Assembly: GCA_934293575.1 (NCBI GenBank)
Contig: CAKQYU010000006.1
Coordinates: forward strand, 62,001-126,000
Length of the DNA stretch: 64,000 bases
From: an uncultured Lachnospiraceae bacterium
GTDB taxonomy: Bacteria > Bacillota > Clostridia > Lachnospirales > Lachnospiraceae
Direction of reading: 5' to 3'
A program made the position numbers and the translations under genes. This document shows positions 22,123-30,587 of this stretch, one piece after another. Numbering within the stretch: position 1 is the first letter of the stretch; every line of letters starts with the position of its first letter. Below the pieces are notes generated by a model that saw nothing but the letters and a program-made list of their open reading frames with translations, had not been told where the DNA came from and did no database searches.

Positions 22123-24840
22123 TTATGAAACAAGCGGAAATGTTATAATAACCTTGAACAAATCTCCGTCCAATACAATATCAAATGTTCCGCCCTGCAA
22201 ATTCGTCAAATCCCTGGCAATGGATAATCCCAATCCACTTCCTTCTGTTGTTCTCGACTCATCACCTCTGGTAAAACGCTCCATCAGCTCATCCGGACTG
22301 ATATTGAGCGGTGCTTCCGATACATTTTTAACCGTAAATACGACCTTTCCGCTCTGACTTGTCAAATCCGCATATACTCTGGTCTTTGGCATCGCATAAT
22401 TGCAGACATTTTGGAAAACATTTTCCAAAACACGGTATAATCTTCTTCCGTCTGCCATTATATGCATGGTTTCTTCCGGATAATTTGCAACGATAATCAA
22501 ACCTTTCTTTTCGAATTTTTCTTCAAATTCTCCGATTGCCTGACTCATCAGCTCATTTAAATTAATCTTCATCATATCAAGTTCCAGATTTCCGGAATTT
22601 GCCTTCGCCGCTTCAACCAAATCCTCGGTCAGCTGCTTCAAACGAAGTGCCTTCTTATCCAACACCTCTACATAATGTCTGGCTTCTTCTGTCACCATTT
22701 CCTCGCCTTTTAACAGATTGATGTAGTTGATAATGGAAGTCAGCGGAGTTTTCAAATCATGAGAAACATTTGTTATCAATTCCGTTTTCATCCGCTCATC
22801 CTTTAAGGAAGTCTCAATCGCTGTCTTTAATCCATCCCCGATATGGTTGATGTTATTCGTAAGTTCCTTGTAAATTCCAAATTTTTCATCCGTCTTTACC
22901 TTATAATCCAGATTTCCTTTTACAATCTCAGCCACACCACCAATCAGTCGTTTGGTGTCTCTTGATAAAAACATGATTCCAATCAATCCCGCTATCTGCA
23001 AGAGCAAGAGAAGCACAAAGCATATTCCCGACTGAAAATCATAAAACATAAAAGATAATAACAAATTCAAAACCGCGTAGATTACAAAAATAATAATCAA
23101 TCGATTGGTGCCCTTTACATTTTTAAAGGTTTCTCCTTTATGTTCCCGATACTGTTTTTTAATGTACAAAAACAGTCTGGCACATAAAGTATTCCGCACA
23201 AATTGCTTTCCTTTTATTCTCCGGCAGAAACTTAATATAAATTCCATTACAAAGAATGCAAAGAATACCGCACAGCCTGTTGCAATACAGATACATATAA
23301 AAAATCTGGACCGTGTATATATATTCGGTATAATAAATTCTGCCGCACCTACCAATGCCAGTCCCGTAACCATCCACACGCTGATGGTAATAATCCACCA
23401 CACTTCTCCCGGAAGTTTATCATATGAATTAAGTAAAACCTCCGTGTCCTTCGGAAATCTTCGTCCGGTTGTACGAATCAATGATACTGCCAACCCAATG
23501 GTCAACAGCAACATAACAATCGTACCCGACAAAAACAGCTTTGCATATCTCTTATAGAAATTATATTCATTCATGGAAATTTGAACCGTGTTGTTTTCCA
23601 TTGTCTTTGAACCAATATAAATTCCATAAATAAATTGCGTACAACCATCTTCATTCACATTCTTCAAATCGTATTCAACCGCATCCTCATTTTGAAGCGG
23701 CGTATCGTTATTGGATTCGACTGTTACGTCCTTTGCTCCGTTCACTGTATAAGAATAATAAATACAGTTATTCTCTGTCAGATAATCAATAATCTGTTGG
23801 TCACTTGCATTCCCATCTGCGGATAAACTATTTAGAAGTTCCTTGTCGCTGCAATCAACCACTCCGTTATTGTTTAGATAATAAAACATTCCGGTCGTAT
23901 TCAAATCAAAATTATCTTTTAATGTTTTCTCGACAGACTCAGAATTTCCGTATGTATAATAAGAATCCTGAATCCAATATTCCGCCTGATTCTCTGCCTT
24001 TAACAATCCCATCAGGATACTGTCATACCGTGTTCCGTCCTCATCCAATTCATTTAAAATATCATTGACTTCCGACACCGAATACACATAACTTCCCATC
24101 TCACCAAAGTAATCATCCTCTGTTGAATAGTATGTATCTCCATTATCATAAACTGCATAGTCAATATTTTCTAAATCATACCGTTCCCCAACCGACTCTT
24201 CCATATCGGTTTCCTTGATTTTTTCCAATAATTTTGTGGCTGCCTTATTCTTTCCCTGATAATCAAATAAAAAATAGGAATCCTCTGAAAAATCATAGGA
24301 AAACCGGTAGTTGGTATTCCGGAATCCGGAATCATAAAACAAAGCCCTAAACGCAGCGGAATCGAAATAAATGTAATCATCCGCATAGGTCTTATCTGCC
24401 AGTATCTTTCTCGCCTGCGCATAGTCCGTAATATCAAAATTATTAATATGCTTATAATCCTTGCGATAATCGTTAAAAATAGAAAAATCATTACTATCCA
24501 TATATAACTCATCGCCAAAATTATCATATAATTTCGCTAAATCATAGGTATATAATTCCTTTTGTGATACATCAATCAAAGAAACGGTTGCTGGTGCATC
24601 TTCTTTTTTCATTTCAAGAAAATCCAAAGCCAGATGCATTCCCATTTCTACGTCATCCTGATATGCCGTACTCTTAAAAAAATTGGAATCCGAAGAAAAT
24701 ATTTCCGCACTTCCGTAATTTGATATGCCATATACCGTATATATGCCAAGTGCCAGTCCAAGACCAAATGCCAGCAGGCACAAAAATCCCCGCAGAAGTT
24801 TTCCACCCGTTGTATATATAAATTTATTTTCCTGTTCCAT
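22123..24840 (-). CDS. Membrane sensor histidine kinase with a large extracytoplasmic domain
   Basis: 905 residues. A membrane helix at about 17-38 is followed by an extracytoplasmic region of about 390 residues rich in Asp, Tyr and Asn. Then come several hydrophobic helices (near 435-455, 480-505, 512-535, 580-600, 605-625), a HAMP-like linker, and HisKA with ITNVSHDLKTPLTSIINYIN, His near 694. The ATPase domain has LENVFQNVCNYA (N box), MERFTRGDESRTTEGSGLGL (F and G boxes). It should phosphorylate the response regulator encoded 14 bases upstream. The extracellular domain is not one I recognise; no PAS or Cache motif is evident. The ligand is unknown. Confidence 0.9.
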   Translation of the reverse strand: MEQENKFIYTTGGKLLRGFLCLLAFGLGLALGIYTVYGISNYGSAEIFSSDSNFFKSTAYQDDVEMGMHLALDFLEMKKEDAPATVSLIDVSQKELYTYDLAKLYDNFGDELYMDSNDFSIFNDYRKDYKHINNFDITDYAQARKILADKTYADDYIYFDSAAFRALFYDSGFRNTNYRFSYDFSEDSYFLFDYQGKNKAATKLLEKIKETDMEESVGERYDLENIDYAVYDNGDTYYSTEDDYFGEMGSYVYSVSEVNDILNELDEDGTRYDSILMGLLKAENQAEYWIQDSYYTYGNSESVEKTLKDNFDLNTTGMFYYLNNNGVVDCSDKELLNSLSADGNASDQQIIDYLTENNCIYYSYTVNGAKDVTVESNNDTPLQNEDAVEYDLKNVNEDGCTQFIYGIYIGSKTMENNTVQISMNEYNFYKRYAKLFLSGTIVMLLLTIGLAVSLIRTTGRRFPKDTEVLLNSYDKLPGEVWWIITISVWMVTGLALVGAAEFIIPNIYTRSRFFICICIATGCAVFFAFFVMEFILSFCRRIKGKQFVRNTLCARLFLYIKKQYREHKGETFKNVKGTNRLIIIFVIYAVLNLLLSFMFYDFQSGICFVLLLLLQIAGLIGIMFLSRDTKRLIGGVAEIVKGNLDYKVKTDEKFGIYKELTNNINHIGDGLKTAIETSLKDERMKTELITNVSHDLKTPLTSIINYINLLKGEEMVTEEARHYVEVLDKKALRLKQLTEDLVEAAKANSGNLELDMMKINLNELMSQAIGEFEEKFEKKGLIIVANYPEETMHIMADGRRLYRVLENVFQNVCNYAMPKTRVYADLTSQSGKVVFTVKNVSEAPLNISPDELMERFTRGDESRTTEGSGLGLSIARDLTNLQGGTFDIVLDGDLFKVIITFPLVS

Positions 24841-24854
24841 CTAAAACATCCTCT

Positions 24855-25544
24855 CTATTTCTTTTCCATGCGGTAACCTACGCCCCACATTACCTTGATA
24901 TAATCCGGATTTTTAGGATTTATCTCTATTTTTTCCCGCAATCTCCGAATATGCACAGATACAATATTTTCGGTTGCATAAGCATCCTCTTCCCATATAC
25001 GCTCATATATCTGTGAAGATGAAAATACAATTCCCACATTTTCCATAAACAATTGTAATATCTTAAACTCGGTTGGTGTCAATTTTACCGTTTCATCATC
25101 TACCGTCACTATTTTTTGTTCCTTATCAAGTGTTATGGCACCGTTTACCAACAAAGAATCTCTCTCCGGTTCCATTCCCCCAAACTTCGTATATCTCCGA
25201 AGCTGGGATTTTACCCTTGCCACCAGTTCCAACGGATTAAATGGTTTGGTAACATAATCATCCGCACCCACATTCAGACCCAGAATCTTATCCGCATCCT
25301 CCGATTTTGCGGAAAGTAAAATAACCGGAATTGCACTTTTTTCACGAAGCTGCAATAAAGCATGGATTCCATCCAGCTTTGGCATCATAATATCCAAAAT
25401 AATCAGATGGATTTCCTGTTTCTTTGTGATATCCAAAGCCTCCTGTCCATCATACGCACAAATTACCTGATATCCTTCCTGTTTCAAATATATAGAAATT
25501 GCTTCTACGATTTCTTTATCATCGTCACATATTAAAATATTCAT
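24855..25544 (-). CDS. OmpR/PhoB-type response regulator
   Basis: 229 residues from ATG 25544 (MNILICDDDKEIVEAISIYL), chosen over GTG 25559 because GAGGTGATACT gives good spacing. The receiver has DD at 7-9, the phosphoacceptor in IHLIILDIMMPKLDGIHALL, and Lys in DYVTKPFNPLELVARV. The C-terminal winged helix shows VKLTPTEFKILQLFMENVGI, ERIWEEDAYATENIVSVHIR and VMWGVGYRMEKK. It lies directly before its kinase. Closest by layout to VanR/PhoP-like regulators of envelope responses. The promoter is so near that the leader is only about 15 bases. Confidence 0.95.
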   Translation of the reverse strand: MNILICDDDKEIVEAISIYLKQEGYQVICAYDGQEALDITKKQEIHLIILDIMMPKLDGIHALLQLREKSAIPVILLSAKSEDADKILGLNVGADDYVTKPFNPLELVARVKSQLRRYTKFGGMEPERDSLLVNGAITLDKEQKIVTVDDETVKLTPTEFKILQLFMENVGIVFSSSQIYERIWEEDAYATENIVSVHIRRLREKIEINPKNPDYIKVMWGVGYRMEKK

Positions 25545-25564
25545 AGTATCACCTCTCACCTCCT

Positions 25565-25592
25565 ACTATACAGAAATTCTTCTTTTTCGCAA
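25565..25592 (-). promoter_or_regulatory. Sigma-A-type promoter for the two-component operon
   Basis: On the minus strand TTGCGA (25587-25592), 16 bases, TATAGT (25565-25570). The predicted start is about 14 bases before the regulator ATG. A palindrome TAAGAA-AGAC-TTCTTA lies upstream at 25615-25630 and could be an operator. Confidence 0.6.
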
Positions 25593-25667
25593 GCACTTGT
25601 TATGGTTTTGATTATAAGAAAGACTTCTTACAAAATATCAGCATAGAAAATGAAGAAAATCTTAAAG

Positions 25668-25706
25668 AAAAGGGATTCAAAACTGCATCTACAATTTCAA
25701 ATCCCT
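25668..25706 (-). terminator. Terminator after the 25714-26106 gene
   Basis: On the minus strand AGGGATT and AATCCCT flank a loop of about 22 bases and are followed by TTTTCTTT. The stem is short, so strength is uncertain. Confidence 0.5.
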
Positions 25707-25713
25707 CTATCTG

Positions 25714-26106
25714 TCACATCTGATCCATTCCAAGACCAAATCCATCCTCTAATTGTTTTTCATATTCTTCCGGATTATCTTTCATTTTAACCATGTGCCA
25801 GAATGTATCCAGTACCAATGCCTCTTTATCACAGTTTCCATCATTTCTTCCATAATCATGCAAAAAATTATACCGCCGCATCAGCCACATGTACAAATCC
25901 GGCAATCCATATCCGTTCACCTTAAATTCATTCAAAAAAGTATGATGGTCAAGATAATATGCAAATTCCTTCATTAAATCTCCATCCATTACTATTTCTT
26001 TCCACAAAGAATCAATAAAGTCCTGCGGTTTTCCGGTCATGGCTCCTAAACCCTGCATATATTCATACGCCTTTATTCTTCTGGCATCATATATAATTCC
26101 ACCCAA
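25714..26106 (-). CDS. Uncharacterised 130-residue soluble protein
   Basis: I do not recognise a family with confidence. The protein is helical and rich in Tyr, Asp, Met and His: ARRIKAYEYMQGLGAMTGKP, FAYYLDHHTFLNEFKVNGYG, LPDLYMWLMRRYNFLHDYGR. There is no signal peptide, membrane helix or cysteine cluster. It starts at TTG 26106 after AAGGGA and ends at a weak terminator. It lies 18 bases after the small membrane gene in what looks like an operon of flavin reductase, M23 peptidase, small membrane protein and this gene. The length, complete start and stop, and ribosome site support a real gene. Confidence 0.6.
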   Translation of the reverse strand: MGGIIYDARRIKAYEYMQGLGAMTGKPQDFIDSLWKEIVMDGDLMKEFAYYLDHHTFLNEFKVNGYGLPDLYMWLMRRYNFLHDYGRNDGNCDKEALVLDTFWHMVKMKDNPEEYEKQLEDGFGLGMDQM

Positions 26107-26124
26107 AGATATCCCTTCTTTCCG

Positions 26125-26331
26125 TCATCTGAAAACAATCATAATTACAATACCTGCCACCAGGAAAAATATTCCGATTCCACCAAGAACTTTTCCAACG
26201 CTCTGCAATAATTTTAAAAAATCCTCATCCGGATTCTCCTCATATCCGGGCGGCAGACTTCTTTCAACAAGCCGCCCCGCTAATATCAGGGCGATTCCAA
26301 CAACCATCACAATTATTCCTAAAATTTTCAT
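26125..26331 (-). CDS. Small two-helix membrane protein
   Basis: 68 residues with two membrane helices (about 3-20 and 48-67). They are separated by a hydrophilic stretch ERSLPPGYEENPDEDFLKLL. ATG 26331 lies one base after the stop of the M23 peptidase gene (TAA-a-ATG), with AAGGAAG overlapping the peptidase end, so translation is coupled. This pairing suggests a partner or regulator of the peptidase at the membrane. I do not recognise a named family; DUF2905-like 'small helical hairpin' proteins have a similar layout (two helices joined by a PGD/PPG turn), and that is the likeliest alternative. Confidence 0.7.
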   Translation of the reverse strand: MKILGIIVMVVGIALILAGRLVERSLPPGYEENPDEDFLKLLQSVGKVLGGIGIFFLVAGIVIMIVFR

Positions 26332-26332
26332 T

Positions 26333-27892
26333 TTAATTTCTTCCTTCCAGATAAGGTGTAGCGTCCGTTGCCTCTCCGTTTACACGGACTTCAAAATGCA
26401 AATGCGGTCCTGTACTTCTTCCGGTATTACCGGAAAGTGCAATCTGCTGCCCCTGATCGACATACTGCCCCACACTGACCAATACCTGACTCAAATGTCC
26501 GTATCTTGTCTGCACACCATCTCCGTGGTCAATCATGACACAATTACCATAACCGCCAACCCAGCCTGCGGTTACAACCCTGCCGGCTCTGGATGCTCTT
26601 ACGGTTGTTCCCGTTGGAATACCGACATCCGTTCCTGCATGAAGACGTCCCCATCGATAACCAAAGGTTGATGTCACATTCCAGTTCGTAACCGGATACA
26701 TATATGTCGGTTTTGATTTGGTTCCCCGTTTTACAACCTGTGCAACCGCCGCCACTTCGACTGTTTCTTCTAACGGCTCACGATTTTCCTCTACCTCGCC
26801 CTTATAGGTAACCAAATCCGTCACAATATGGGTTCCTTCCTGACCTTCCTGCACAACACTGCTTTCTCCGATAAACATACTGTCATCATCTTCATATACC
26901 GTATCTGCCATATAAGCTTCTTCATAAGTTTCCTGCTTATCCACCAAAACAGAAATTACCGCTTCCGGTACAACAACATTAAGCCGGTCATCATAGTATA
27001 AATCTTCATCCGATGTAATCTGTGGATTCAGTTCCTTTAGTTCGGATACTTCCATATTATTTTTCCGGGCAATCAGTTCCAGATAATCTCCGGGCTGCAC
27101 CACATAAACCGCCTCTTCGCCCTTTTCTTTCGCCAGTTCATCATACGCCTTTCCCGTATCAATCAGCTGATCGTCCCTCGCTGCCGTAGCCATTACCTGT
27201 ATGGCATCCGCAAAACGGATATTTTTAACGCCATCCTCCTGCGACTGGCTCTTTAACTGTTCATTTGAGCTGTCGGTAATTGGCTGATTCAGATTTACAT
27301 TGTCTTTTTTCGCTATCGTAACTTCATAGGAAGATACGTTGTGACTTTCCGGCTGACTTAATTTTACCTGAAATGCGTCCTTTGTATCATATACACTTTG
27401 TATCTTCTCCAACACCGTAACAATATCTTCCATACTGTCAAACGTTACCGTATCCGTATCCACACGCATTGTATAAGCAAGATTACGATTGGATTTTTTC
27501 TCTGCCAGACATTGATATATCTGATTTTCCAAAGCATCACCCCGCAGAATCTTCGAATTCTCCTGCTTCTGAGTTTCCGATTGTTTCTCCATATATTCAT
27601 AAGTAACATCACCGTCTATTAAAGTGATTCCCTTTTGATTATATTTTAACCGGGCAGCCTTATATGCTTCCTTCGCAGACTCCATGGAATCGGCAACCGC
27701 AATCGTTTTACCGCAAAATTGAATACTAACAGGCTCTCCTCCAAATAAATAATCCAACATCCGGTAAACCGGATTCTTCTGTTCAACGGATTGTCCAACC
27801 TGCGGAACAAATAAAACAACAATCGCCAGTCCCATCAGCATTGCTACATACGTCTTCCATTGTAAACGGGTTTTCCAGCCAATATTTTTCAC
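26333..27892 (-). CDS. LysM-G5-M23 family cell-wall peptidase
   Basis: 519 residues from GTG 27892 after AAAGGAG. An N-terminal membrane anchor at about 12-31 is followed by an alpha/beta region with predicted surface location. LysM is at about 263-312 (VYVVQPGDYLELIARKNN), a G5-like domain at about 315-395 (GEVEENREPLEETVEVAA), and M23 peptidase at about 410-515 with HAGTDVGIPTGTTVRASRAG and SGNTGRSTGPHLHFEVRVNG. The HxxxD and HxH zinc motifs are both present, so the enzyme should be active as an endopeptidase on peptidoglycan cross-links. It is coupled to a small membrane protein downstream. Confidence 0.93.
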   Translation of the reverse strand: MKNIGWKTRLQWKTYVAMLMGLAIVVLFVPQVGQSVEQKNPVYRMLDYLFGGEPVSIQFCGKTIAVADSMESAKEAYKAARLKYNQKGITLIDGDVTYEYMEKQSETQKQENSKILRGDALENQIYQCLAEKKSNRNLAYTMRVDTDTVTFDSMEDIVTVLEKIQSVYDTKDAFQVKLSQPESHNVSSYEVTIAKKDNVNLNQPITDSSNEQLKSQSQEDGVKNIRFADAIQVMATAARDDQLIDTGKAYDELAKEKGEEAVYVVQPGDYLELIARKNNMEVSELKELNPQITSDEDLYYDDRLNVVVPEAVISVLVDKQETYEEAYMADTVYEDDDSMFIGESSVVQEGQEGTHIVTDLVTYKGEVEENREPLEETVEVAAVAQVVKRGTKSKPTYMYPVTNWNVTSTFGYRWGRLHAGTDVGIPTGTTVRASRAGRVVTAGWVGGYGNCVMIDHGDGVQTRYGHLSQVLVSVGQYVDQGQQIALSGNTGRSTGPHLHFEVRVNGEATDATPYLEGRN

Positions 27893-27903
27893 GAAATTCT
27901 CCT

Positions 27904-28467
27904 TTATTTTTTGCGAACAGAATAACCGAAGCTTCCAAGCTGCTCGCCTAATGCGTAATATCTTCCATGTGAATAAGCTACCAAATCCGCATCTTCCAAA
28001 TGGAATGTTCCCTTTTCATCCATATAAGTATCGGAAACCTGTACATTTACAACCTCCGCAAGAAACATATCGTGACTTCCAAGTTCTATTACCTGCTTTA
28101 CCTTACATTCTATATTAACCGGACTTTCCATAATAATCGGCGCATTTACAAGTTCTGCTTCACCCTTTGTAAGTTTTGCATTCTGAAATTTGTCCTCGTC
28201 CTTACCGCTCTTTACACCACAGTAATCGGTTGCCCATACCAAATCACTCGTTACCAGATTAACAACAAACTCTCCGCTTTCCTTTAACATAGGATAAGAA
28301 TGTCTTTCCTTCCGTACCGAAATTGACAACATTGCAGGGTCCGAACAAATCGTGCCCGCCCATGCTACTGTTAATACATTATCATTTCCCTTTTTATCTC
28401 TGCAGCTAACCAATACCGCAGGTACCGGATATAACATATTTCCCGGCTTCCATGATTCCTTTTTCAT
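27904..28467 (-). CDS. Flavin reductase family protein (FMN-binding)
   Basis: 187 residues. Begins with the family pattern SWKPGNMLYPVPAVLVSCRD and contains NVLTVAWAGTICSDPAMLSI and VRKERHSYPMLKESGEFVVN, the FMN-binding split-barrel core. The text NAPIIMESPVNIECKVKQVI and DMFLAEVVNVQV is typical of the clostridial members. These bind FMN and transfer electrons from NAD(P)H or ferredoxin-like partners; the acceptor is unknown. It is 12 bases upstream of the M23 gene. Start ATG 28467 after GAAGGAG. Confidence 0.92.
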   Translation of the reverse strand: MKKESWKPGNMLYPVPAVLVSCRDKKGNDNVLTVAWAGTICSDPAMLSISVRKERHSYPMLKESGEFVVNLVTSDLVWATDYCGVKSGKDEDKFQNAKLTKGEAELVNAPIIMESPVNIECKVKQVIELGSHDMFLAEVVNVQVSDTYMDEKGTFHLEDADLVAYSHGRYYALGEQLGSFGYSVRKK

Positions 28468-28560
28468 TCCTATTCTCCTTCTTCCATTCTCGGATTTAAA
28501 ATTTTTTTCATTGTATCACTTCTTATGTAAACCCGCAACTTTTTGTAAATATTTATTTAC

Positions 28561-28588
28561 TTGCGTAAAATAAATTCTATGATATAAT
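28561..28588 (+). promoter_or_regulatory. Promoter for the DUF4190-type gene
   Basis: TTGCGT (28561-28566), 16 bases, TATAAT (28583-28588) with TG one base upstream (extended -10). It lies about 50 bases before the start at 28637. Confidence 0.65.
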
Positions 28589-28636
28589 TTCCTTATCTGC
28601 TACGCAGAAATTTTATAACAATAAAGGGAGAAAAAT

Positions 28637-29734
28637 ATGGACGAAAACAATAATTTGGGTTCAGAAAACCAGAATACTGACTCAGCAGCTAATGAATGGC
28701 AACCGGCTAGTACATCTCAGCCAGCAGATGAATGGCAGCCTGCACAGAGTGCACCATACGAAGCACCAATGAATTCTACCTACGATTCAACAACATCAAC
28801 AACTTACACATCTGCTACAGATAATCAGCCAAAGTCAGAGGGTAAAGCTTTACAGATTTGTGCTTTGGTATTTGGTATCTTAGGTATTGTATGTTGCGTA
28901 TGCTACGGTATCTTTGGTGTAATCGGATTAGTTCTTAGTATTATCTGTTTGGCATCCGGCAAGAAATCAGGTTTGTCTATCGCAGGTTTGATTTGTTCTA
29001 TCTTAGGTGTCATCTTAACAATCGTTATGTTTGTAGTTGGTCTTAATGCAAATACCATTACAGATAAGTTACAGGGTCTTGAAGACGATACTGAGGTTGT
29101 ATCGGAATATACTTATGAGGATACAGAAGAAGACACAGAGGATGTATCTGAGGAAGATACAGAAGAGGATACTGAGGAAGCTAAGAAGGCAACCGAAGCT
29201 CCTGCACCGGTTGATGGTTTAAGTTCAACTTATGCTGACTTAGACAACCGCAGCTTCGCAATCAACGGTAAAGTATATACACTTGGTGTAACAACTTTAC
29301 AGGATATGATTGATGATGGTGTTCCATTTAACGAAGACGACATTGCAAATGCAAACAATAACTTAAACGGTAACTCTTCTTCACAGGGATTCAAAATTGT
29401 TCTTGGTGACTACTACAATGCACAGGTTTATGCCGGTAACTTTACAGAGGATAACAAGACAATTGCAGAGTGTCCAATTTGTGAGATTTATCTTCCGGTT
29501 GATTTAGATGATTCGAACAACATTCTTCAGTTTGCATTCCCATTAACCATCACAGAAGAAGATTTGATTGCTAACTCAGGCGAGCCAACAGACAAGAGTG
29601 AATATTCTGACGGAGATTACCAGTCTAATACATATGAATACAAAAAAGAGTCTGATCAGTATTATGGTGATTCCGGTTATCAGTTCGAGTTTATAAACGG
29701 TGAATTAGGATACGTTTACATTGACTTAAAATAA
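28637..29734 (+). CDS. DUF4190-type membrane protein with acidic linker and C-terminal domain
   Basis: 365 residues. Residues 1-70 are Gln/Ser/Thr-rich with two copies of a (D/N)EWQPA-type motif. Two membrane helices follow (about 73-97 and 112-135) joined by ASGKKSGLSIAGLICSILGV, the DUF4190 pattern. Residues about 148-190 are a low-complexity acidic run of repeated 'EEDTED' units. The C-terminal 170 residues (DLDNRSFAINGKVYTLGVTT, then LQDMIDDGVPFNEDD) form an exported beta-rich domain of a type common in Lachnospiraceae lipoproteins and membrane proteins. No function is known. It has its own promoter and terminator. Confidence 0.75.
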   Translation: MDENNNLGSENQNTDSAANEWQPASTSQPADEWQPAQSAPYEAPMNSTYDSTTSTTYTSATDNQPKSEGKALQICALVFGILGIVCCVCYGIFGVIGLVLSIICLASGKKSGLSIAGLICSILGVILTIVMFVVGLNANTITDKLQGLEDDTEVVSEYTYEDTEEDTEDVSEEDTEEDTEEAKKATEAPAPVDGLSSTYADLDNRSFAINGKVYTLGVTTLQDMIDDGVPFNEDDIANANNNLNGNSSSQGFKIVLGDYYNAQVYAGNFTEDNKTIAECPICEIYLPVDLDDSNNILQFAFPLTITEEDLIANSGEPTDKSEYSDGDYQSNTYEYKKESDQYYGDSGYQFEFINGELGYVYIDLK

Positions 29735-29754
29735 TTCAATCGTCACATACAAAT

Positions 29755-29788
29755 AAAAACAAGGTGGTTTGATAACCGCCTTGTTTTT
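29755..29788. terminator. Bidirectional terminator between the DUF4190-type and ABC permease genes
   Basis: AAAAACAAGGTGGTT, loop TGAT, AACCGCCTTGTTTTT with T-runs on both strands. The two genes converge here. Confidence 0.9.
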
Positions 29789-29791
29789 ATT

Positions 29792-30586
29792 TTATCTGTT
29801 TTTTATTATCATTAATGGTATCAGTACCGCCACCCCGGTCAACACAATCGTTCCACCCGGTTTTAAATTAAAATAGTATGACAAGATTAATCCTACAATT
29901 GTAAATCCCAATGCAAACAGTACAGAATCAATTACCATCTTCTTATAACTGTTTGCAATCTGCATTGCACATGCCACCGGAATTACCATAAGGGAGGATA
30001 CAATCAACGCTCCGACACTTCTGGATGCCACCGACACGGTAATGGCAGTCAAAATCGTAATAATAAAATTAATTTTTTTCACCGGAACACCGGAAAGTAC
30101 CGCTCCCGGCTCATCAAAGGTAATAAACATCAATTCCTTATACAACAAAAGAAATGTAACGACAACAATTACCGTTACTATAACAACCATCCAGACCTCC
30201 GTATTGGTTATTGCAACGATACTACCAAATAAAAACGAGTTAAAGGATGCCGTATCGTCAATAAATCCCGACAACACGCTGGCAAGACCAATTCCTACCG
30301 ACATGATAATGGAAATGGATATTTCTGCGTATTTGGGCAGCCGCCTTCGAATTGCCTCAATACTGAATGCTGCAATCACACAGGCAATTACCGCACCGAT
30401 TACCGGAGAAATTCCCAATATCAATCCAAGTGCAACGCCCGCAAGAGAGGTATGGGATAAAGCATCTCCTATCATGGATAATCTCTTTAATACAACAATT
30501 ACACCAATCAGAGGAATAATTACCGCAAGCAGAATACCCACAATAAACGCCCGCTGCATAAATGCATATTGAAACATATCTAACAT
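29792..30586 (-). CDS. Zinc/manganese-type ABC transporter permease
   Basis: 264 residues from ATG 30586 (MLDMFQYAFMQRAFIVGILL), preceded by GAGGGATTCG; upstream in-frame codons lie in the ATPase gene. Seven to eight membrane helices are visible. Family motifs: GVIVVLKRLSMIGDALSHTS (residue about 33), AGVALGLILGISPVIGA, FLFGSIVAIT and GALIVSSLMVIPVACAMQIA. This is the ABC-3 permease family that imports zinc, manganese or iron with a solute-binding protein. The start overlaps the ATPase stop region (TAA-t-ATG), so the two are coupled. No binding protein lies beside them. Confidence 0.93.
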   Translation of the reverse strand: MLDMFQYAFMQRAFIVGILLAVIIPLIGVIVVLKRLSMIGDALSHTSLAGVALGLILGISPVIGAVIACVIAAFSIEAIRRRLPKYAEISISIIMSVGIGLASVLSGFIDDTASFNSFLFGSIVAITNTEVWMVVIVTVIVVVTFLLLYKELMFITFDEPGAVLSGVPVKKINFIITILTAITVSVASRSVGALIVSSLMVIPVACAMQIANSYKKMVIDSVLFALGFTIVGLILSYYFNLKPGGTIVLTGVAVLIPLMIIKNR

Positions 30587-30587
30587 A

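Noticed and set aside
23105..23557. Plus-strand 150-residue open frame inside the histidine kinase
   Set aside because: Antisense shadow of membrane-helix codons in the kinase; no ribosome site and no recognisable fold.
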